DNA of 5,189 nucleotides from Nitrososphaerota archaeon (GTDB lineage Archaea > Thermoproteota > Nitrososphaeria > Nitrososphaerales > JAHFOH01): assembly GCA_023266955.1 (NCBI GenBank), contig JAHFOH010000109.1, forward strand, positions 1 to 5,189, given 5' to 3'. The position numbers and the translations under genes are program-made. Of this stretch, positions 1-4,232 are shown piece by piece. Every line of letters begins with the position of its first letter. The first letter of the stretch is position 1. The notes beneath the pieces are model-generated. The model worked only from the letters and a program-made list of their open reading frames with translations, had not been told where the DNA came from and searched no databases.

Positions 1-209
1 ACTTACATCAAGTAAATATCGAAGCAAAACCACCAACACACCGTCAAGCCTACTGTGGATTAGACTGACCTATTCAGGTAATGCGGAAAAAAATTATTTT
101 GATTTTTTAAAATTTTTTCAGCAGAAGTGCGACCCTCAAGCCCGCGCTGTTCGCTAGCACGGATAATCGCATAACTGTCCACGCCGTGTCAGCTGATCAG
201 CTACGTCTT
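1..209. other. Non-coding region downstream of operon A
   Basis: No convincing reading frame on either strand; all frames in the first 85 bases are broken by stops within about 15 codons. The stretch holds an A/T-run block (87-118), annotated separately, and a perfect 12-bp palindrome AGCTGATCAGCT at 191-202, eight bases past the stop codon of the 60-residue membrane protein gene. The palindrome is too short to be assigned a role. Confidence 0.5.
87..118 (-). terminator. Probable oligo-T terminator of operon A
   Basis: The block is built almost wholly of A and T runs (A7, T4, T6, A4, T6 on the plus strand). Read in the direction of the minus-strand operon it gives a T4 and then a T7 tract (109-112 and 87-93). 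Archaeal RNA polymerases commonly terminate at such tracts without a strong hairpin. It lies about 90-120 nt after the last stop codon of the operon. The plus-strand T runs would also serve a transcript arriving from the left, so it could be bidirectional. The assignment is inferred from base composition only. Confidence 0.45.
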
Positions 210-392
210 CTAGCGGAGTTCCAGAGCCAGTCCTGTTACTATAAGCACCAGAGCAATTAGAAGTTCTATACCAGCAAGTCCAGTCATTTGTTGTATGAAG
301 CGAACTGTACCTACGGACACACTTACTAGCCCGAGACCTGCGCCTACGAAGACGCCATGGAAGAATCTCTCCCACGGCCAGATCCCTTTCAT
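210..392 (-). CDS. Small two-TM membrane protein (60 aa)
   Basis: Unrecognised 60-residue protein with two predicted membrane segments, about residues 11-30 (Gly/Val-rich) and 38-57 (LLIALVLIVTGLAL), joined by a short loop with one Arg and two Gln. It is the second gene of operon A, directly after the winged-helix gene. A GTG at 401 overlaps the upstream stop codon by 4 nt (GTGA) and would add three residues. I prefer the ATG at 392, because GGTGA ends five bases before it and makes a good ribosome binding site. Tight coupling to a DNA-binding protein suggests the pair work together, for example as a membrane partner or sensor, but nothing in the sequence proves this. No catalytic or metal-binding motif is visible. 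Confidence 0.7.
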   Translation of the reverse strand: MKGIWPWERFFHGVFVGAGLGLVSVSVGTVRFIQQMTGLAGIELLIALVLIVTGLALELR

Positions 393-397
393 AGGTT

Positions 398-607
398 TCA
401 CCGAGCTTCTGTCTTCCCCGTATCCGTAACGATATACTTTCCCTTGACCGGGCTCTGAATGTATCCTTCTTTAGATAGTCCTCGAATCTTCCCCACTACG
501 ACGGGGACTTTCAGTCCTGCTAGCTTAGCTATGTCACCGCAACCTGATGCTTTGTTGAGCTTAATGAGCGCCTTCAAGATCTTCTTTTGAACATCGTCTA
601 CAGGCAT
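398..607 (-). CDS. Small winged-helix DNA-binding protein (69 aa)
   Basis: Compact winged helix-turn-helix domain, essentially the whole protein. Helix 1 is around residues 5-19 (VQKKILKALIKL), helix 2 around 22-30 (CGDIAKLAGL), the recognition helix around 33-46 (VPVVVGKIRGLSKEG), and a beta wing follows (YIQSPVKGKYIVTDTGK). The 'GYI..KGKYIVTDTGK' ending is typical of archaeal MarR/ArsR-like single-domain regulators; no separate ligand domain exists. The ATG at 607 lies 26-27 nt from the centre of a TATA-like box, with no ribosome binding site, so the mRNA is probably leaderless. It is the first gene of operon A and its stop codon touches the start of the next gene. A CAATATTG palindrome in its own promoter, also found before operon B, makes autoregulation an attractive hypothesis. 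The fold is a confident call; the target is inference. Confidence 0.85.
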   Translation of the reverse strand: MPVDDVQKKILKALIKLNKASGCGDIAKLAGLKVPVVVGKIRGLSKEGYIQSPVKGKYIVTDTGKTEAR

Positions 608-630
608 GTCTTCGTTGGAATACCGATACC

Positions 631-665
631 TAATAATGTTGTAACACGATTCCCAATATTGAAAA
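631..665 (-). promoter_or_regulatory. Promoter of operon A with palindromic operator-like site
   Basis: Read on the minus strand: an imperfect palindrome around CAATATTG (650-665), a short spacer, then a CATTATTA box (631-638). The TTATTA core is centred 26-27 nt before the ATG at 607, the archaeal TATA-box distance for a transcript starting at the start codon. The 35-bp block matches the operon B promoter at 29 positions by my count. Sites just upstream of the TATA/BRE region are more typical of archaeal activators than repressors; that is general knowledge applied by inference. Confidence 0.6.
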
Positions 666-773
666 TAGGTAGAGGCTTCCGCTCAACTTTCCAAAGTTAC
701 AAGAGCATCTAATAGGTGCACATTTCGATTAAGGCACCTCGGCGTAGGTTATCTCGAGGTTTGACCGTGCCGT
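666..773. other. Intergenic stretch between operon B and operon A
   Basis: No gene seen. It holds two small inverted repeats: AACTTT-CC-AAAGTT at 685-698, and AGGTGC/GCACCT arms at 714-719 and 734-739 separated by 14 nt. The second could form a hairpin after the end of operon B, but no T-run follows on the minus strand, so it is not a convincing terminator. Confidence 0.35.
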
Positions 774-1259
774 CTATGTGTGAGGCAACGTAGGGACCTG
801 AAGGTGCTGTCTTCTGGCTTCGCGGAATTTGAGTGATGTGTGAATGATTCTTAGCGCCGCCGCCAGCATGATCAGCAGGAGTATGAATCTAAGGTCCAGT
901 AGAAGCGTGCTTCCGACGCCTCCACCTTGGACACCGATGTTCGTCAATCCGAAGACGGACGGGTTTCCCAAGCCCACAAGGTATAGGATCAAGTAGAGTG
1001 TTACGATGGTTCCTAAGGAGGATGCTATTGGTTTCAAAGGAGACGATTCCTTTGACATGTTCTTGAGCACCGACAGAACTGCAAGAGTTATGCCTATCAC
1101 TATGAATGTTGATACGATTCCTTGTAAGCTGATTACACCCGCTTGATCCAAAGCCCTTGCTAGTTCCGATGGTATATACCTGGGGAGTATGAGGGGCACG
1201 ATTACTAGGAAAACTAGGTATGGTGTAGCGGAGATGGCTGACTTTATCGCTCTATTCAT
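774..1259 (-). CDS. Four-TM membrane protein (161 aa), operon B gene 2
   Basis: Unrecognised integral membrane protein. Predicted segments are about residues 11-27, 46-65, 78-97 and 118-138, with a basic C-terminal tail (LKFREARRQ) probably cytoplasmic. A Gly-rich stretch (VQGGGVGS, about 110-117) precedes the last segment. The reading frame is open 42 codons further upstream, but that part lies inside the preceding gene in another frame. The ATG at 1259 is preceded by GAGGTGA with a five-base gap, an excellent ribosome binding site that overlaps the upstream TGA stop. Only five bases separate the two genes, so they are almost certainly co-transcribed and translationally linked, and probably form a complex with the anchored beta-domain protein. 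No transporter or enzyme motif is visible. Confidence 0.8.
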   Translation of the reverse strand: MNRAIKSAISATPYLVFLVIVPLILPRYIPSELARALDQAGVISLQGIVSTFIVIGITLAVLSVLKNMSKESSPLKPIASSLGTIVTLYLILYLVGLGNPSVFGLTNIGVQGGGVGSTLLLDLRFILLLIMLAAALRIIHTSLKFREARRQHLQVPTLPHT

Positions 1260-1264
1260 CCTCT

Positions 1265-1744
1265 TCACCTCAGGGCCGGGACGTTTACTGATGCTCCAAA
1301 TCCTATTAGGTCGAAGAAGCTTCTTACTTCGAAGGAGAGTTGCACTGTAGAGATGTTGGAGGTTCCGGTTTGAAACTTCTCCCACTCCTCCTTTGACATG
1401 GTCACAGTTGCTGCTAACTCCTTTGATGCTCCTGGAGAAATTCTCTGGGCGTCCATTTCCTCTTTTATCACTTGATTCGCTTGTGTAAGCGCTCTCAATC
1501 GGAATATGGCCAGAATTTCTAGTAGGCCTCGATTTTGCATGTTCACCTTTATTGTGAGTTTCTGCGCTCCTGTTGCAGGGTCTGTACGGTTTTCAAGTCT
1601 TATCGGTCCGGTATTCCCTTCGCCACCTCCCGATAGGCTTCCCATGAATGAGGTGAGATTGGTGTAGACGCTCGTTGCTGCAATGGCTGCTGTTGCGATT
1701 TGGAGGGCTATTATGGAGTAACCTAGGAGCTTGAGCTTGTTCAA
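1265..1744 (-). CDS. Anchored extracytoplasmic beta-domain protein, possibly LEA14/WHy-like (159 aa)
   Basis: One N-terminal membrane segment or uncleaved signal anchor (about residues 7-27), then a Gly/Ser linker (35-44), then a soluble domain of alternating strands to the C-terminus. The pattern 'KLTIKVNMQNRGLLEILAIFRLRAL ... RISPGASKELAATVTM ... TVQLSFEVRSFF' recalls LEA14/WHy or Ig-like domains, which have an Asn-containing turn after the first strand and a 'PG.S' loop before a later one. This is a pattern judgement, not a search result. The start is TTG at 1744: there is no ATG nearby, no ribosome binding site, and the TATA-like box predicts transcription starting about three bases upstream, so the mRNA is nearly leaderless. 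It is the first gene of operon B and is tightly followed by a four-TM protein, suggesting a two-part envelope complex. Confidence 0.75.
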   Translation of the reverse strand: MNKLKLLGYSIIALQIATAAIAATSVYTNLTSFMGSLSGGGEGNTGPIRLENRTDPATGAQKLTIKVNMQNRGLLEILAIFRLRALTQANQVIKEEMDAQRISPGASKELAATVTMSKEEWEKFQTGTSNISTVQLSFEVRSFFDLIGFGASVNVPALR

Positions 1745-1770
1745 TCTAGAAACTCGATGAGTTTGTGTGC

Positions 1771-1805
1771 TAATAATGCAGTATTACGATTCTCAATATT
1801 GAGAA
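1771..1805 (-). promoter_or_regulatory. Promoter of operon B with perfect 16-bp palindrome
   Basis: The minus strand carries the perfect palindrome TTCTCAATATTGAGAA (1790-1805), then TCGT, a short spacer and a CATTATTA box (1771-1778). The box centre predicts a transcript start near 1747, three bases before the TTG start at 1744. Palindrome and box are spaced exactly as in the operon A promoter (24 bp centre to centre). A two-fold symmetric site this exact is most simply a binding site for a dimeric regulator. Confidence 0.65.
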
Positions 1806-2077
1806 GCGTTGGCCTAATTACGGACAAGATCTTCATGAAAGCTTAGTCCTAAGCAAGGCAGACATCCCGTTCGATAGGTTGCGTCGTCAAATGTGTGTGC
1901 GCAATTGACCCCAGGGGGGGTCTGACATTGATGCAGTTTCTTCCCAGAACTATTGAAAATCTAAAGATCGTGTTTACGGAACTGGCTTTGAAGGTAGATT
2001 TCCTAGAATTTGTGTGATTCAATGGAGGATTTGCATCATAGGAATTTGCTACTATCCGTTAGCAATCGATAGCAAGT
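1806..2077. other. Long intergenic stretch with no secure gene
   Basis: Minus-strand frames are broken every few codons. On the plus strand a frame is open from 1853 to 2017 with a possible GTG start at 1895 or ATG at 1931 (28 codons, beginning MQFLPRTIENLKIV). It has no ribosome binding site and a length expected by chance. A G7 run sits at 1914-1920. TTGCTA at 2046 and two TAGCAA copies at 2060 and 2071 form short inverted and direct repeats just before the TATA-like box at 2079. No tRNA or other structured RNA was recognised. Confidence 0.4.
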
Positions 2078-2108
2078 AGTATATGGTTTGGTAGTTAGAG
2101 GTGTGTAC

Positions 2109-2378
2109 ATGACCTCTCAAGGGTTCAAATATGCTTGGATTGTTTTTCTGGCTCTGTTGTATTGGTTTCAGGCCGGAGATTGCTCTTTCGATGATAGATT
2201 GTTTGGTGTCGCCTTATTCAGAGGGCCTCGTATCCCTCCCTCTCTGCAGGAAAAAATCTTTTTTTCGCAGAAGACCCTGGGTCGTACGTTGCAAGTCGTG
2301 TTTCGGACTCTTGGACAGACCTATTCCACCACGATTCTCAGGATTGAGAAACATCTTGGATGCCTTGGCACGAAATAA
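2109..2378 (+). CDS. Doubtful small ORF (89 aa) with good ribosome binding site
   Basis: The ATG at 2109 is preceded by GAGGTG with a five-base gap and by a TATA-like AGTATATGG at about 2078-2086, so the start region looks functional. The product begins with a hydrophobic segment (YAWIVFLALLYWF, about residues 8-20), but the rest resembles no family and lacks a clear fold. A second plus frame, 2131-2388, is open across the same DNA and also starts hydrophobic (MLGLFFWLCC); it then gives a basic stretch and a single CxxC (RCKSC). The DNA contains an A/T-run hairpin and a copy of the palindromic site, both unexpected inside a gene. It could be a real small membrane protein, a decayed or frameshifted gene, or chance. 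Confidence 0.22.
   Translation: MTSQGFKYAWIVFLALLYWFQAGDCSFDDRLFGVALFRGPRIPPSLQEKIFFSQKTLGRTLQVVFRTLGQTYSTTILRIEKHLGCLGTK
2244..2270. terminator. A/T-run hairpin, possible bidirectional terminator
   Basis: CTGC/GCAG arms (2244-2247 and 2267-2270), a small AG bulge, then an A6 run facing a T7 run around a TCT-like loop. The T tract is present in both reading directions, so it could end minus-strand transcripts coming from the gene that stops at 2400. The same bases are translatable in the doubtful plus-strand frames, so the structure may be incidental. Confidence 0.3.
2331..2350. repeat. Third, orphan copy of the palindromic site
   Basis: The sequence ACGATTCTCA-GG-ATTGAGAA matches the operon B site (1786-1805) at 18 of 20 positions, including the flanking ACGA, and the operon A site (646-665) at 16 of 20. 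The arms TTCTCA and TGAGAA are intact, while the four central bases (GGAT) break the symmetry. No TATA-like box stands at the spacing seen in the two promoters, in either direction, and no gene starts nearby. It may be an accessory operator, the relic of a lost promoter, or chance. Confidence 0.45.
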
Positions 2379-2399
2379 GTTCGCATAATAGTCGCGATC

Positions 2400-3002
2400 T
2401 CAGTACAAGGAAGCTCCTCCAACTCTCAAGTAGGCCATGACTATGATGAGTGCTATCTGAAATATACTTTGGCTTCCTGAAATGTAGATGTTTCTCATAC
2501 CGAGCTTCGTCACCTTCTCGATATCTGGGTGATCCTTCCTAAGCTCAAGGAAGATGCGAATTTCATTAGGCATAATGAGACCGAATCCCTGAACAGACAA
2601 AATAATTACGATTAGACCTGCAACAATCATGGGAAGGGAGAAGAAATCTAATCCAAGGCGACCTGCTAGATATATGCCTGCGGTTATCGCGACTGAAGCC
2701 AAGGAGGGCATAAAGAACAGCATGATTGGGACCAGTTTCTTGATGAATTGTGCTCGAACATCAGGTTGAAGCCCGCGCAGGACCCGACTCATGACCAGCC
2801 CCATGAAGAGGTCAATACCAGTCCACGTTCCACCTGTTATTACGTGAACATAGTTAAGGAAGAGAAGGCTTCCACTCCACACAGCAGCAATTAATGCAAG
2901 TACTGGAATGGCTAGAGTTACGAATGAACTCGGCCCGATTATCTTTTGGTTAGAGATCAACAGGTCCGTGGATGTCGGAAAATCGGTAGTCCCTTCTACC
3001 AT
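2400..3002 (-). CDS. Five-TM membrane protein, CopD/DUF2269-like in pattern (200 aa)
   Basis: Predicted membrane segments at about residues 25-49, 53-74, 89-113, 123-145 and 175-193. The second begins 'YVHVITGGTWTGIDLFMG': a His at 53 followed by Gly-Gly, Trp and Gly. This H-x(6)-W-x-G type signature recalls CopD/DUF2269/HemJ-like membrane families, where the His can bind haem or metal. I cannot confirm the family by eye, and haem binding is speculation. A charged cytoplasmic loop (NEIRIFLELRKDHPDIEKVTK, about 146-166) precedes the last segment. The ATG at 3002 has no ribosome binding site, but a CATTATAT box centred about 29 nt upstream predicts a nearly leaderless mRNA. The frame stays open upstream to 3113 with no usual start codon. 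It probably has its own promoter although it follows the four-TM gene on the same strand. Confidence 0.8.
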   Translation of the reverse strand: MVEGTTDFPTSTDLLISNQKIIGPSSFVTLAIPVLALIAAVWSGSLLFLNYVHVITGGTWTGIDLFMGLVMSRVLRGLQPDVRAQFIKKLVPIMLFFMPSLASVAITAGIYLAGRLGLDFFSLPMIVAGLIVIILSVQGFGLIMPNEIRIFLELRKDHPDIEKVTKLGMRNIYISGSQSIFQIALIIVMAYLRVGGASLY

Positions 3003-3026
3003 GAAGAAGACAAGCTCCCCGAGTTC

Positions 3027-3036
3027 GGATATAATG
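3027..3036 (-). promoter_or_regulatory. TATA-like box of the five-TM protein gene
   Basis: Minus-strand CATTATATCC, with its TTATAT core centred near 3031, predicts a transcript start about three bases before the ATG at 3002. The box resembles those of operons A and B (CATTATTA), but no CAATATTG palindrome lies upstream, so this gene is probably outside the putative regulon. Confidence 0.5.
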
Positions 3037-3113
3037 TTACGGCGAATCTGATCGAATAGAGAGACGTAGTAGACGTATTGCCAAGCGGCATTCGTTTTGC
3101 GTGATCCATAATC

Positions 3114-3461
3114 TTACCCCGGGGCCAGTTCTCTGTAGGCCCGAAGACTGAAAAGTATCAGTATGAGTTGTGGGACAATGAGAAATGCCCCATTTGATAG
3201 AGCTTCAAAGGCTGATGATGCAAATCCCGTGGATAGATCGAAGGCCACACTGCCTAACGCGGTGAACAGGCCGAGCACGATTGCTGCAATGAAGCTCCAT
3301 CTTCTCGGATTCCAACATGCATATGCTACAATGAGGTAGATGACTGCTGTCGCTAGGCTTGATGCTAGTAGCAGCGCGTCATTCAGGTCAATGCTGGCAA
3401 TTATGGTGAATGTAGTGACGACGAGCCAGAAGACCGTGCCTTCAACTGCAAAACTTCTCAA
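3114..3461 (-). CDS. Small four-TM membrane protein (115 aa)
   Basis: Unrecognised hydrophobic protein. Predicted segments are about residues 9-23, 28-48, 54-73 and 92-108, with a basic turn (NPRR, 51-54) between the second and third and a short C-terminal tail (RAYRELAPG). The start is TTG at 3461: GGAGA stands five bases upstream, and no ATG or GTG alternative exists near the N-terminus. A TTTTATGA box at about 3501-3508 would start a transcript near 3478, leaving a short leader that includes the ribosome binding site. It faces a plus-strand gene whose first codon is only 20 bp away. Downstream, 111 bases separate it from the five-TM gene, in the same reading phase. Confidence 0.7.
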   Translation of the reverse strand: MRSFAVEGTVFWLVVTTFTIIASIDLNDALLLASSLATAVIYLIVAYACWNPRRWSFIAAIVLGLFTALGSVAFDLSTGFASSAFEALSNGAFLIVPQLILILFSLRAYRELAPG

Positions 3462-3470
3462 TATTTCTCC
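3455..3470. promoter_or_regulatory. Half-palindrome between divergent genes
   Basis: TTCTCAATATT (3455-3465) repeats the left arm and core of the operon B palindrome exactly, but the right arm is lost (TCTCC instead of GAGAA). It overlaps the TTG start and ribosome binding site of the minus-strand four-TM gene, which alone could explain it (GGAGA, then TTGAGAAG). A regulatory role is possible but weakly supported. Confidence 0.2.
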
Positions 3471-3481
3471 TAGTTGTTGTA

Positions 3482-4033
3482 ATGGACCATATTTTTCGTC
3501 ATAAAAGCGGCATCCCTAAGCTTTTCGGGATTAGGGTTAAACGCGCTTCCCGCAAAGATACGGGGAACTTGGAAGAAGGGAAGAAGGCGGCGGTTTGGGG
3601 CATCATTCTGTTCGTCATAGGTACGGTCCTCTTTTTCGTGGTCGCATTCACAGAGGCGTTGATCCTCGTGGTCCCGACGATATTCCTGTTGGTTGTTGGT
3701 TGGGGGCTCGCATTTGCAGTGGTGGTGCGGCGCGCGAGTTCGGCCTCAAGTGGCACGATCATAGGCTTGCTGCTTCTTTTTGGCATTGCCGAGTTTTACC
3801 TGTTCCCTGATCACGTAGTCCACGTTAGATCCGGTCTCGGCTTCGGTTTACCACACACGCCTGGTTTGGTGGCGCCCGGTGAAGCTGGTCCCATCTCGCA
3901 TATCATCCTCGGTTTCATCCTCGTAGTTGTCACTATGGCTCTCACTAGTGCAATAGCACTGCGAAGGGGGTCCGCTGTCGCACCAACTCAAAAGGTTGCT
4001 ATTACTACGCGAGAAAAGCTCACTCCATCCTAA
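3482..4033 (+). CDS. Four-TM membrane protein with His-rich loop (183 aa)
   Basis: The only well-supported plus-strand gene. A basic N-terminal tail of about 35 residues is followed by predicted segments at about 37-57, 60-82, 91-108 and 138-160, then a polar tail. Between the third and fourth segments is a loop with four His (residues 111, 114, 125, 140; 'FPDHVVHV', 'LPHTPG', 'ISHI'), which could bind a metal but matches no motif I can name. The ATG at 3482 is the first start and has no ribosome binding site. The only TATA-like element (AATATTT, 3460-3466) is too close for leaderless use, so the TTG at 3569 (N-terminus LEEGKK, 154 aa) is a real alternative. It is divergent from the gene on its left and converges on the small minus-strand frame ending at 4020. 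Confidence 0.7.
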   Translation: MDHIFRHKSGIPKLFGIRVKRASRKDTGNLEEGKKAAVWGIILFVIGTVLFFVVAFTEALILVVPTIFLLVVGWGLAFAVVVRRASSASSGTIIGLLLLFGIAEFYLFPDHVVHVRSGLGFGLPHTPGLVAPGEAGPISHIILGFILVVVTMALTSAIALRRGSAVAPTQKVAITTREKLTPS

Positions 4034-4175
4034 ACTCCACCGGCTCGACGCGCTGGACGTCGCCCGTGCTGAATAGCCTAGGGAGCTCCTCGATTAGCGC
4101 CCAGCTAAAGTCCAGAGTGAGCAGGTATAGACGAAGTAATTGGCCGGGGAATTCAGCGACAGCTGCTAAGAGCAA
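4020..4175 (-). CDS. Small unrecognised ORF (51 aa), convergent with the His-loop gene
   Basis: Between the ends of two convergent membrane-protein genes lies a minus-strand frame open from a stop at 4182 to TGA at 4020-4022. It reads like real protein: an amphipathic, Leu-rich helix (FPGQLLRLYLLTLDFSWAL) and an acidic/basic tail (STGDVQRVEPVEFR). The only plausible in-frame start is TTG at 4175, with just a weak GTGA upstream. A stronger ribosome binding site (GGAGG, 4221-4225) precedes a short frame in another phase (ATG 4219 or GTG 4210, VGGGTVVGRERP) that would join it with a one-base shift. It may therefore be a slightly longer gene with a frameshift, or a remnant. Its stop overlaps the end of the plus-strand gene by 14 bp. 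It follows the large membrane protein gene by 57 bp and could be in its operon. Confidence 0.45.
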   Translation of the reverse strand: MLLAAVAEFPGQLLRLYLLTLDFSWALIEELPRLFSTGDVQRVEPVEFRME

Positions 4176-4232
4176 GGCCGCTCACGCCCAACGACCGTCC
4201 CACCACCCACGAAAATCATCCTCCAACTCTCC

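Noticed and set aside
63..75. GACTGACCTATTC also occurs with one mismatch at 2314-2326 (GACAGACCTATTC)
   Set aside because: Only 13 bp with no shared flanks; probably coincidence.
1260..1385. Upstream extension of the four-TM gene (42 extra codons)
   Set aside because: It lies inside the preceding gene in another frame; the ATG at 1259 has an ideal GAGGTGA ribosome binding site.
2118..2138. GGGTTCAAAT, resembling a tRNA T-loop
   Set aside because: The flanking bases do not form a five-pair T stem, and no anticodon or acceptor arm can be drawn around it.
2997..3109. Minus-strand 37-codon frame starting ATG at 3109 (MDHAKRMPLG...)
   Set aside because: Ser/Thr-rich without recognisable structure, overlaps the promoter and start of the five-TM gene, and is of a length expected by chance.
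3499..3786. Long minus-strand frame opposite the His-loop membrane gene
   Set aside because: Thr/Asn/Pro-rich antisense shadow of the plus-strand hydrophobic gene; no ribosome binding site or domain.
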